From the NCBI RefSeq assembly GCF_900182935.1, contig NZ_FXUE01000001.1, forward strand, positions 1,022,137 to 1,086,136: DNA of 64,000 bases, given 5' to 3'. Shown piece after piece: positions 1 through 7,225 of the stretch. Made by a program: the position numbers and the translations under genes. This stretch comes from Fibrobacter sp. UWB10 (GTDB taxonomy: Bacteria; Fibrobacterota; Fibrobacteria; Fibrobacterales; Fibrobacteraceae). The notes beneath the pieces were generated by a model, which saw only the letters and a program-made list of their open reading frames with translations, was not told where the DNA came from and did not search any database. The first letter of the stretch is position 1, and each line of letters starts with the position of its first letter.

Positions 1-204
1 CACGTGGGAGGTGTTGATCGTGATACCGCGGGCCTTTTCTTCGGGAGCGTTGTCGATTTCGTCGAAACGCTTGGCGGCGGCGAGACCGCGTGCAGCGAGA
101 GTCGTGCAGATTGCGGCGGTCAGAGTGGTTTTGCCGTGGTCAACGTGGCCGATGGTGCCGATGTTGCAGTGCGGCTTGCTTCTGTCAAAATGTTCTTTTG
201 CCAT
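1..204 (-). CDS. tuf: Elongation factor Tu, second copy (N-terminal 68 codons only)
   Basis: Delivers aminoacyl-tRNA to the ribosome as a GTPase. Only the first 68 codons are in the window; the gene runs off the left edge. The protein starts [16 protein letters not shown] and carries the P-loop GHVDHGKTT. It matches the full copy at 41134..41337 in 203 of 204 bases; the one difference (76 versus 41209) is at a third codon position and silent. Similarity stops at the start codon, so the two genes have different leaders. A GGAGA ribosome site lies at 212..216. Three tRNA genes precede it on the same strand, as in the tufB cluster of other bacteria. Confidence 0.97.
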   Translation of the reverse strand, partial: MAKEHFDRSKPHCNIGTIGHVDHGKTTLTAAICTTLAARGLAAAKRFDEIDNAPEEKARGITINTSHV

Positions 205-226
205 GATTCTATCTCCAATTAGTGAG

Positions 227-298
<72 letters not shown>

Positions 299-303
299 TT
301 AAT

Positions 304-340
304 AGCCTGCTGAAGCGCTCTCTGCTTCAGCAGGCTTTTT
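304..340. terminator. 13-bp perfect hairpin between tRNA genes, with a T-run on the plus strand
   Basis: Arms 304..316 and 324..336 are perfectly complementary around a 7-base loop, followed on the plus strand by T337-T340. No plus-strand gene points here, so it is either an antisense terminator shielding tRNA-Tyr or, read on the minus strand, a processing hairpin in the tRNA-tuf transcript. It occupies the place where tRNA-Gly (glyT) is found in E. coli. Confidence 0.6.
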
Positions 341-344
341 ATCG

Positions 345-427
345 TGGGCCGTCGTGGTTTCGAACCACGGTAGGCGTAAGCCAACGGATTTACAGTCCGT
401 CCCCTTTAACCACTCGGGCAACGACCC
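345..427 (-). tRNA. tRNA-Tyr (anticodon GUA)
   Basis: Class II tRNA: acceptor GGGTCGT with ACGGCCC, anticodon loop CTGTAAA, a long variable arm and T-arm CGTGG/CCACG. Discriminator A, no encoded CCA. Second gene of the minus-strand tRNA-tuf cluster. Confidence 0.95.
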
Positions 428-437
428 ATTATGTCTA

Positions 438-510
438 AGCCAAAGATAGGAATCGAACCTACGACCGGCTGATTACAAATCAGCTGCTCTACCAGCTGAG
501 CTACTTTGGC
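438..510 (-). tRNA. tRNA-Thr (anticodon UGU)
   Basis: Acceptor GCCAAAG with CTTTGGC, D-arm GCTC/GAGC, anticodon stem GCTGA/TCAGC with loop TTTGTAA, standard T-arm. First gene of the minus-strand tRNA-tuf cluster, equivalent to thrU in E. coli. No encoded CCA. Confidence 0.95.
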
Positions 511-548
511 ACTGTCTAAATTCATTACTGAACATAGAAGTGTGCCAA

Positions 549-577
549 ATTTAATAAGATTTAACCCGACTTGTCAA
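549..577 (-). promoter_or_regulatory. Sigma-70-type promoter of the tRNA-tuf operon
   Basis: On the minus strand a perfect -35 TTGACA (plus 572..577) is followed after 17 bases by TTAAAT (plus 549..554). Transcription would begin near 541, about 30 bases before tRNA-Thr(UGU). It is one of the best-matching promoters in the window. Confidence 0.7.
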
Positions 578-680
578 CGAAAAACGTCAAAAAAAGCAAA
601 AATTTTTCATTTTTTTCAAGAAACCTGTCTACATCATAGATAAAAGAGTGTGAATAAATTGTGAATAGTTTTAAAAAGTC

Positions 681-712
681 AAAAAAGAACCCCTTTTCGG
701 CGGAAAAGGGGT
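681..712 (-). terminator. Rho-independent terminator after the 747..1655 lipoprotein gene
   Basis: Stem 689..698 with 703..712 (ACCCCTTTTC/GAAAAGGGGT) and a GGCG loop, followed in the minus direction by a T-rich tract (plus 681..688). It lies about 35 bases past the stop codon. Confidence 0.85.
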
Positions 713-746
713 CTAAATTATTCAACCACAATTAGTTATAAATTGA

Positions 747-1655
747 TTAATACCACAAGTCTTCCATACCGAGAGACCCGTCCAAAAAGCCCGCGCAAAC
801 GTCCTTTTTCAGGTACACGGCCATATCTTCCAGGGTCAAGGTCTTACCATCCTGCGTTTCGGGGACCAAATAGGTTATAGTCGAGCCATCACAATACACG
901 CCAGAAACGTCGGATTCTCGACGATAAGCGCTGCAAACATTCGCAAGCGTATCCAAAGACACTCCGGTATAGGCTTCTGCTATATAGAACGATCCTGTTG
1001 GCACACCAGCAAAGTCATATTTCATAACTAGCATGGACATGGCCTTCGTTGGAAATACCGCAGTCATAATAACGGTATCGGCAGTAAGATTGACATCGCA
1101 ACTCAGGGCCGGTTCGCTAGATTCAGCATTGCCATAGATCCATTTCCCGGGTATTTCGGACATCATATCCTTATAGGTATCATAAAAGTCGTCGCACTGG
1201 CTCTTAAAACTCGGGACCATGTTGCCAAGCATCAGCGATTTCGAGAATTCGTTCACAGAACCAAGTTCCGCCTTGCCTCTAACACGAGAGTTAGAACAAG
1301 ACGTTTCTATACCTTCTATAGACTCCTGTATACTTTCACAAGCATCTTGTGACTCACCCTGAAAAACGCCTGTCATCATGACATCGACATAGTAATACGA
1401 AGGATCTCCCGCTTCGACATCGTATATCACATTCAGGTTGGCGTCATACATCGCCAAGTCATAAATCATTTCCAAAGTCACATGATCACCCTGAGAATAC
1501 ACATAGCAATCAAATGATGCGTTGGAGCCCTTTTTCAAATGACGTTCGTGCAAGGGCGTGCCATAGTCATCGGAGCGTTCTAGCCATCCAGATTCTTCCG
1601 TTGTACAAGCTGCAAATACAAATGGCAAGAGCAAAGCACCCAAAACATATTTCAT
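747..1655 (-). CDS. Putative lipoprotein of unknown function
   Basis: 302 residues. The N-terminus MKYVLGALLLPFVFAAC is a lipoprotein signal peptide with lipobox FAAC, so the mature protein should be lipid-anchored outside the cytoplasm. The rest has several cysteines (for example near DACESI, ETSCSN and DVCAGF) that could form disulphides. I recognise no domain. AAGGAG lies just upstream of the start, under a TTGCCA-18-TATATT promoter, and a terminator follows, so it is a single-gene unit. Function cannot be inferred from context; the divergent neighbour is a thioesterase. Confidence 0.85.
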   Translation of the reverse strand: MKYVLGALLLPFVFAACTTEESGWLERSDDYGTPLHERHLKKGSNASFDCYVYSQGDHVTLEMIYDLAMYDANLNVIYDVEAGDPSYYYVDVMMTGVFQGESQDACESIQESIEGIETSCSNSRVRGKAELGSVNEFSKSLMLGNMVPSFKSQCDDFYDTYKDMMSEIPGKWIYGNAESSEPALSCDVNLTADTVIMTAVFPTKAMSMLVMKYDFAGVPTGSFYIAEAYTGVSLDTLANVCSAYRRESDVSGVYCDGSTITYLVPETQDGKTLTLEDMAVYLKKDVCAGFLDGSLGMEDLWY

Positions 1656-1680
1656 AATTTCTCCTTATTGGTCGTTGTAC

Positions 1681-1710
1681 AATATAGTCTTTTTTTTGCG
1701 AAATTGGCAA
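1681..1710 (-). promoter_or_regulatory. Promoter of the 747..1655 lipoprotein gene
   Basis: Minus-strand TTGCCA (plus 1705..1710), an 18-base spacer and TATATT (plus 1681..1686), followed by a leader containing AAGGAG before the start codon at 1655. Confidence 0.6.
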
Positions 1711-1731
1711 CAAGTTAACCAAATGAGTTTT

Positions 1732-1737
1732 TATATT
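1732..1737 (+). promoter_or_regulatory. -10 element directly before the thioesterase start codon
   Basis: TATATT ends six bases before the ATG at 1744. No convincing -35 is visible and only a weak AGGG could serve as a ribosome site, so initiation close to the ATG (leaderless mRNA) is possible. Confidence 0.35.
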
Positions 1738-1743
1738 TAGGGC

Positions 1744-2151
1744 ATGGAAATTTGTACATATAAACACACCGCAAGAATTGAAGTCCGCTACGCAGAGACC
1801 GACCAAATGGGCATTGTCCACCACTCCGTTTACGCAGTATGGTTCGAACAAGCCCGCACCGAATACTTCCGCACCGCAGGTGCAAGTTACGCAGACATGG
1901 AAGCTGAAGGCTTCGGAGCCCCAGTACTTGAACTCAATATCAAGTTCAAGCAGCCGACCCGCTATGGCGAATTCGTAGACATCGAAACCACTATGTACCG
2001 CGAAGGCCTCAAGGTGCGGTTTGAATACAAACTATACGTAGACGGCAAGCTCTGCACCCTCGGGACCTCGCTCCACTGCATGCTGAAAAACGGCAGACCC
2101 ACCCGCGAACTACCGAGCAGCTTCAGCAAGTTCGAATTCGTAGAAGCATAG
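1744..2151 (+). CDS. Acyl-CoA thioesterase, YbgC/4HBT hotdog family
   Basis: 135 residues, the usual length for a single hotdog-fold thioesterase that hydrolyses acyl-CoA thioesters. The family signature is near residues 12-35: RYAETDQMGIVHHSVYAVWF, with the catalytic Asp-x-x-Gly-x-x-His/Tyr pattern of 4-hydroxybenzoyl-CoA thioesterases and YbgC. The substrate cannot be told from sequence. It is monocistronic: a terminator follows at 2176 and the upstream gene is divergent. The ATG at 1744 is the first in frame and keeps the whole first strand; it lacks a clear ribosome site and has a -10-like hexamer six bases upstream. Confidence 0.92.
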   Translation: MEICTYKHTARIEVRYAETDQMGIVHHSVYAVWFEQARTEYFRTAGASYADMEAEGFGAPVLELNIKFKQPTRYGEFVDIETTMYREGLKVRFEYKLYVDGKLCTLGTSLHCMLKNGRPTRELPSSFSKFEFVEA

Positions 2152-2175
2152 ACTTTTCTCGATACTGCATACAGA

Positions 2176-2208
2176 ACGACCGGCTTTTTGTCCGGTCGTA
2201 TTTCTTTT
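2176..2208 (+). terminator. Terminator of the thioesterase gene
   Basis: Stem ACGACCGG (2176..2183) with CCGGTCGT (2192..2199), an 8-base loop, then ATTTCTTTT. Confidence 0.8.
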
Positions 2209-2247
2209 ATAGGATTTGGCTCGATAAGGCGCCAATATGTGACGCAG

Positions 2248-2308
2248 GTATCATAATTTTGACTTTTTTTATTTTGTATCATTAAAAACTTGTTTGATGA
2301 TACAAAAT
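2248..2308 (+). promoter_or_regulatory. Operator-like inverted repeat upstream of the TIGR02147 regulator gene
   Basis: A perfect 12-base inverted repeat, ATTTTGTATCAT (2271..2282) and ATGATACAAAAT (2297..2308), 14 bases apart. A third GTATCAT half-site lies at 2248..2254. A candidate -35 TTGACT (2259..2264) with an AT-rich -10 region at 2281..2288 overlaps the left arm. The arrangement fits an autoregulatory operator, but no binding protein is proven. Confidence 0.5.
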
Positions 2309-2356
2309 TATCTATATTCAAAATGCGGGGGTAATTCACCCGTGTTAGGAGAATCT

Positions 2357-3181
2357 ATGAAACCAATAACTGAATATCGTGATTATCGCTGCTGCATGCA
2401 GGACTTTTACGATGAACGCAAGAGGACGGGTTCGTTCACTTGGCGAGAGTTTGCCCGCTTGGCGGGCTTCACATCGCCAACGTACTTGAAGCTTGTGTGC
2501 GAAGGGAAAAGCAGCCTCAGCGAACTGGGGATCGAAAGAGTCGCCACGGCCATGAATCTGGGGGGCTTCGAATACAATTATTTTCGCTATCTGGTGCGGT
2601 ACAACCAAGCCAAGGATGACGAAACAAAAAAGAACGCCTTCGCAAGCATGAAGGATATCGCGAAAGCGAACAAGATTCGAGTGGTCGATGCCGACGCCTT
2701 CACGTATTTTGAATCTTGGAAAAATCCAGTCCTGCGTGAACTGGCGACCATGATGCCAGGCGCCACCCCCGAAGCAGTCGCCGAGATGTGCTGGCAGCCG
2801 GTTACAGCAGAAGAAGTTCGCAAGTCACTAGACTTTATGGTGAGCGTCGGAATATTACAGCGCAAGTCGAAAAACGTCTATGTACAGACAGACAAAGCAT
2901 TGGTCGGCAATTCCGAAGTGATGCCCCTAGTAGTGCGCTCCATGCTCCGCGAAATGGCCGGCTTTGGACAGAAGGCTATCGACGAGTTCGACACCAATGA
3001 ACGCGATGTTTCCGGCGTGACCATGGGAATCGACCGAGAAACCTATGAACAAATTGTGCGGGAACTAGAATCCTGCCGCAGAAAAATTGTGGCTATCGCC
3101 AACACGAGTAAGGAACCGTGTCAAGTTTACCGCTTAAACTTGCAAATGTTCCCATTGTCAAAGAATACACAAAAAAAATAG
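2357..3181 (+). CDS. TIGR02147 family (Fibrobacter paralogous family) putative transcriptional regulator
   Basis: 274 residues from the ATG at 2357, chosen because AGGAGA lies 4-5 bases upstream; an in-frame ATG at 2294 would add 21 unconserved residues. It begins KPITEYRDYRCCMQDFYDER, the opening of the TIGR02147 family, followed by an HTH-like segment (about residues 24-60: FTWREFARLAGFTSPTYLKL). Its C-terminal half also looks winged-helix-like (EEVRKSLDFMVSVGILQRK). Members are probably DNA-binding regulators, but none is characterised as far as I know. It is followed after 10 bases by a lipoprotein gene, almost certainly in the same transcript, and preceded by a perfect inverted repeat. 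Confidence 0.88.
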   Translation: MKPITEYRDYRCCMQDFYDERKRTGSFTWREFARLAGFTSPTYLKLVCEGKSSLSELGIERVATAMNLGGFEYNYFRYLVRYNQAKDDETKKNAFASMKDIAKANKIRVVDADAFTYFESWKNPVLRELATMMPGATPEAVAEMCWQPVTAEEVRKSLDFMVSVGILQRKSKNVYVQTDKALVGNSEVMPLVVRSMLREMAGFGQKAIDEFDTNERDVSGVTMGIDRETYEQIVRELESCRRKIVAIANTSKEPCQVYRLNLQMFPLSKNTQKK

Positions 3182-3191
3182 CGAGGAGTAT

Positions 3192-5015
3192 ATGAATAAT
3201 TACATAAAGACAAACGTTTTATGCTGTGGGTTGTTGGGTGCCCTCGCATTGACGGCCTGTTCAGATTCCAGTACCGCCCAAAACTTCGGTACCACCGAAG
3301 AGAGGAACGCATTCTGGGATGAATCATCCAATCTTGTAGCATGGAAAGTCATGAAGGGTTCCGACATTCAGTTGGAAAACACCAAGAAAGCACTACTCGG
3401 TCGCGTTTCGCTGGAAAAATCCGGCGCAAACGGCCTTGCCCGCGCAGGCATTGCCTACGACGTTTCCAACTCGGATGGTTCTCCTGCAGATCTTTCTGTG
3501 GGTAACGACGGCCTTTGCATTGCATACCAGTCTGATTTTGACGTAGAAGTCCGCCTCGATACGGAAGACTACGCCAGCTCTTCTGTGGACAAGGACGTGC
3601 CCTATGTCAGCTTGAGCATGAAGGATGGTGGCAACGAAAGCCATTGCGCTAGCTGGAAAGACTTTAGGACGAAGGATTCGGACGACAAGGACGGTTCTAA
3701 ATTCGCCACGAAGGTGCGTTCCGTGCAGTTGGTCTTTGTGGGTGCATCGGGTTCGTCGGGTGAATTCAGCATTCAGCGACTGACTCCGTATGTTCGCTCG
3801 GACTTGTGGTTTGGCAAATCAGATGGCGCTCATGTAGAGACTGGTTTTGCTAAAGGCGATGAAGGAACCTCGGGCCAATTGACTTTCTTTGGAGATTCTT
3901 CCGAAGCCTATTTCGAATGGGGTTACCCCCACGATGATACGGAACTGGACGAAAAAATCGATAACAATGAAGGCATTGATGGCAACGTTGTCTTCGAGGG
4001 TTCCAGTCCCAATCCGGATGTCGGTTTTGAATTCCTTGTCGCAGGCAAAACCACTAAAAACGACAAGGACTTTATTTACACGGCAAACGTGTCTAACCTG
4101 TGGAAAGGCATGTGTCTGGAATACGATTCGCAGATGGATATCGTCATGGAACTCGTTCCCGGAGATTCCTCGGCAGGTACCCTTGAAAACGATGTCAAGA
4201 CAATGACCTTTGCGAAGAACTACGACATGGAAAAGAACTGTGTGGTATTCGCAGACGTTCTGGATGGTTCCGACGATATCCTGAAGCATTTGGCAAAGAT
4301 CCGCGTGAAATTCGCAAAAGAAAACAAGGCTGGAACGGCTGTCGAAATCAGGCGAATCAGCGCCTTGGTACCGGAAAATCTTTCTGTCAAGGAATCTGGC
4401 GAATTAAAGGTAGTGACGCCGACGCAGTCTTCTAACTACAAGTCGGGAACAAGCTTCTTGTGGGACGGCTCCGTTGACGGCGACCATGTGGACCTCGGCA
4501 TTTCCGGTGCAACGGCTGGCGGAGTTTGGACCAATTCTCCCGAAGAAACGGATAGATATACCTTCGGGTTCCCCAAAAATCTTAAAACTGACGATAACGG
4601 ATACGTCATTGCGTCCTTGGTAAGCAAGTATCACAAGTTTACTGGATACGTGAAATCTGACGAAGATGACAACAATATTGCAACGATTAGCCTCAACACC
4701 GTGAGCTCGAACTTGGAACCAGCCGACATTAGCGCCTGGAATGGTTTCTGCATCCACTACGAGGCGGATAGCGAAATCAGAATCACGATTGTCACGGACT
4801 CTGCGGCACACAAATACTGGTACGCCGAAGTGCCGTACTCCGACGATATGGTTTGGGGCAAGGTTTCTTGGGACGCCTTCCAGAATATCGACGAAGAATC
4901 CGATGAAAAGATCGAAGATGTCATTGGAGTAGTTTCTCAGGTTCAGCTCCGATTCCCCTACGATGGCGGATTTACCGTAGACAAGTTCGGTTCTTACGAC
5001 CAGTGCGGTAAGTAA
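3192..5015 (+). CDS. Putative lipoprotein with three repeated domains, partner of the TIGR02147 regulator
   Basis: 607 residues with a lipoprotein signal (MNNYIKTNVLCCGLLGALALTAC). The mature part seems to hold three related domains of roughly 180-200 residues. Each contains a segment of the type G-x-C-x-x-Y followed by acidic and hydrophobic alternation: GLCIAYQSDFDVEV (near 110), GMCLEYDSQMDIVMEL (near 310) and GFCIHYEADSEIRITI (near 525). Two of them begin with W-x-G-x-x-D/S-G-x-H-V-x-x-G. This looks like a beta-sandwich surface module, possibly glycan- or protein-binding, but no family is recognised. It shares a transcript with the regulator upstream (10-base gap, SD GAGGAG). A hairpin follows the stop. 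Confidence 0.85.
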   Translation: MNNYIKTNVLCCGLLGALALTACSDSSTAQNFGTTEERNAFWDESSNLVAWKVMKGSDIQLENTKKALLGRVSLEKSGANGLARAGIAYDVSNSDGSPADLSVGNDGLCIAYQSDFDVEVRLDTEDYASSSVDKDVPYVSLSMKDGGNESHCASWKDFRTKDSDDKDGSKFATKVRSVQLVFVGASGSSGEFSIQRLTPYVRSDLWFGKSDGAHVETGFAKGDEGTSGQLTFFGDSSEAYFEWGYPHDDTELDEKIDNNEGIDGNVVFEGSSPNPDVGFEFLVAGKTTKNDKDFIYTANVSNLWKGMCLEYDSQMDIVMELVPGDSSAGTLENDVKTMTFAKNYDMEKNCVVFADVLDGSDDILKHLAKIRVKFAKENKAGTAVEIRRISALVPENLSVKESGELKVVTPTQSSNYKSGTSFLWDGSVDGDHVDLGISGATAGGVWTNSPEETDRYTFGFPKNLKTDDNGYVIASLVSKYHKFTGYVKSDEDDNNIATISLNTVSSNLEPADISAWNGFCIHYEADSEIRITIVTDSAAHKYWYAEVPYSDDMVWGKVSWDAFQNIDEESDEKIEDVIGVVSQVQLRFPYDGGFTVDKFGSYDQCGK

Positions 5016-5037
5016 AAGAAGTTTGGTGGTTAAAGAG

Positions 5038-5067
5038 GAAATAGCCGCGAGAAATCGCGGCTATTTC
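5038..5067. terminator. Hairpin between converging genes
   Basis: 13-bp stem (5038..5050 with 5055..5067) and a GAAA tetraloop between two convergent lipoprotein genes. T-runs are weak on both sides, better on the minus strand, so it may act bidirectionally. Confidence 0.6.
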
Positions 5068-5083
5068 TGTATGATACTTCCAT

Positions 5084-7072
5084 CTAGTTCGCATACCCAG
5101 ACTTGAGACCGCGAACCGCGACATAGCGGCGATTTCCCTTCTTGTCAATGATAATCGCAACGCCTGCTAGGTTGTTAATCCACTTGCCGCCATCATATTT
5201 CTTAAGTTCAATCTGCAAGTTTGAACAATAAGCCACAAGCGGAACCATCACCTTGTCATGTGAACTCAAAAGGACGAACTTTTCTGTCGGGTACTTCTTG
5301 AGAAGAACATCCTCGATAAGCTCCACGGAACGTTCGGCGAGATTGTAGTATGCGGCATTATCACCCGTCGAATAAGCACCCGTGTAGGCGTACTTAGAAG
5401 TCACTTCCCAGCCACCGCCACACTCGCTCTTCGCCTTTTCGAGAGCCTCATTATTCTTGGCATACCAATCATCGTTCAGCTGCGGAATCGTATCGCGCTT
5501 GTCGTAAGACTGCCCACGCCCCTTCGCAATCGATTCCACCGTCTGATGGGCGCGCAAGAATTCAGAAGCACCAAGGACAAAGTCCTCGCTGAACTTCGTG
5601 AGTCGAGCGCCAAGTTCTTCGGACTGTTTTTTGCCATTATCCGTAAGCGTCCCACCCTTGCTCGTATCGTCACCACGTTCGGCATGGCGGATCACAAAGA
5701 TGACGCGTTCATCGTCCTTGATACTTTCATAGACATCCTGGATATCCACAAATTCCTTTGCATCAGACTCCAAGACAAAATAACGGTCTTTTTCAAGAGC
5801 TGTCGCCTCACGCCATTCCTTCTTTGCACCATCGTACGTAAAGAAATTGCCCGAGTACGCACCACGACGGACTTCGCCATCTTCGGCGGGTATTGTATCA
5901 CCAATGAAGTCCTTCAAGCTATCCGGGATGAGCACCCATCCATCCTTTTCATTACAGATAAAGCGGTAAAGTGAATGTTTCAGATCGTTATACGACTCTG
6001 CATAAAAACGACTAGCCTTATTCTTGACAAAGAATATTTCCCCCGCAGAACTGCCATCGCATTCCGGGAATTCCAATTCCTTCATGGTGAAGTTCGTGAG
6101 GAACTTATCAAAGTCTTTATTCTTAGGGAAACGTTCTTTGACGTATTCGCAAGTGAGATCATAACCACCAGATATTTTCAATCCAAGAGCATTATCGGCA
6201 GCTTTAATCCGAGTCTCTTCGTCGTCCCACTTACCATCCTTTGCGACATCGGCAACTATAGCCTTAAACGTTCCTACAAAATCGTAATCATCGAATAAAG
6301 CAGAACCAGCAGTAATCTGCAACAAGAGCGTTGCCGCCACAAGAGCAGTCCCAGACTTACTAGCCTTAGAAAGATCAATCGTCTCGGTTTGGTCAAAATC
6401 AATAGCATCCAAGTGGAACATATTCCACACATCTTCAGCAGCCTTGCTCTTTGCAGCTTCAAAAGAAAGCTTGTCCTTCCCTGCCAAAAGTACAAGAGCA
6501 CGTTCCGTTTCAAGAGTCGTCAAGAGACCCAAGTTGAACTTTTCATTCGAGGAAACATCCCCTAAGGCAGAGAATGTAATCGGATTAGACTTTCCATCGA
6601 AAAGATTTGTAAAGGTTACTTCAGCGGAGACTTGAACAAAAGACTGAATCAAGTTGACATTCTTGAATTCATAAGCGCCGTCCTCGCCAATTTCTGCCGA
6701 GAAAACATTTTCCGTTTCACCATAGTCATCAGCGGAATCCAACTCCACCATTTTGACCTTTTGGACACTGGTATAGCTATCCAAATCAACAACACCAGAA
6801 ACGCCGACACTAGAAACGGAATCAATAACGCCGAGATCTTCGTCAGGATCAACCTCTTTTAAGCTAGATGAAGAGCCAAGTTCTTCAACGCTACTTGACG
6901 AAGATGTCTTTTTTGAGATTGAACTTGATGACTCAACAACATTTTCAGAACTAGACGATTCTAATTCGTCTTGAGCATCTTCCTTCTGATTACTGACAGA
7001 ATCATCTCCACATGCAATCAAAAAAGCTGCTACTAAAGTAGAAAGCGAAATCTGCTTAAAAAAGGTCCCCAT
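5084..7072 (-). CDS. Lipoprotein with Ser-rich linker and C-terminal histidine phosphatase domain
   Basis: 662 residues. Residues 1-21 form a lipoprotein signal (AAFLIAC). Residues 36-75 contain four SSSS/SSSSS clusters typical of Fibrobacter surface proteins. A long middle region (about 85-430) has no family I recognise; it includes an extracellular-type beta segment and the pattern GAYSGNFFTYDGAKKEW seen in many Fibrobacter surface proteins. From about residue 455 there is a histidine phosphatase (phosphoglycerate-mutase superfamily) domain: FVIRHAERG holds the phospho-acceptor His, TDNGKKQ follows, and LSSHDKV holds the second catalytic His. The substrate is unknown; a lipid-anchored extracytoplasmic location is inferred. 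-10 TATAAT is at plus 7126..7131 and GGGGG precedes the ATG. Confidence 0.85.
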   Translation of the reverse strand: MGTFFKQISLSTLVAAFLIACGDDSVSNQKEDAQDELESSSSENVVESSSSISKKTSSSSSVEELGSSSSLKEVDPDEDLGVIDSVSSVGVSGVVDLDSYTSVQKVKMVELDSADDYGETENVFSAEIGEDGAYEFKNVNLIQSFVQVSAEVTFTNLFDGKSNPITFSALGDVSSNEKFNLGLLTTLETERALVLLAGKDKLSFEAAKSKAAEDVWNMFHLDAIDFDQTETIDLSKASKSGTALVAATLLLQITAGSALFDDYDFVGTFKAIVADVAKDGKWDDEETRIKAADNALGLKISGGYDLTCEYVKERFPKNKDFDKFLTNFTMKELEFPECDGSSAGEIFFVKNKASRFYAESYNDLKHSLYRFICNEKDGWVLIPDSLKDFIGDTIPAEDGEVRRGAYSGNFFTYDGAKKEWREATALEKDRYFVLESDAKEFVDIQDVYESIKDDERVIFVIRHAERGDDTSKGGTLTDNGKKQSEELGARLTKFSEDFVLGASEFLRAHQTVESIAKGRGQSYDKRDTIPQLNDDWYAKNNEALEKAKSECGGGWEVTSKYAYTGAYSTGDNAAYYNLAERSVELIEDVLLKKYPTEKFVLLSSHDKVMVPLVAYCSNLQIELKKYDGGKWINNLAGVAIIIDKKGNRRYVAVRGLKSGYAN

Positions 7073-7094
7073 AAATCGTCCCCCTTATCTTCAA

Positions 7095-7131
7095 GTTTTG
7101 GTGAACCCAAAACACCCATAACAAAATTATA
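7095..7131 (-). promoter_or_regulatory. -10 element and leader hairpin of the histidine phosphatase lipoprotein gene
   Basis: Minus-strand TATAAT at plus 7126..7131. The leader then contains a perfect 7-bp hairpin (7095..7101 with 7107..7113, 5-base loop) just upstream of the G-rich ribosome site. It could modulate translation; no known riboswitch is recognised. Confidence 0.4.
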
Positions 7132-7169
7132 TTTTTTTGGGAAATCTTGTTGTAGCGGCCCCAAAAGGC

Positions 7170-7198
7170 TTGACAGGATTTTCAAAATAGTATACATT
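7170..7198 (+). promoter_or_regulatory. Promoter of rarA
   Basis: Perfect -35 TTGACA at 7170..7175, a 17-base spacer and TACATT at 7193..7198 (extended TACATTTG). The start codon follows 27 bases later without a clear ribosome site. Confidence 0.6.
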
Positions 7199-7225
7199 TG
7201 TACACAAAAATAAAGCATTTGGATT

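Noticed and set aside
304..340. Terminator for the tRNA genes
   Set aside because: Its T-run is on the strand opposite to the tRNAs, so it cannot end their transcript in the usual way.
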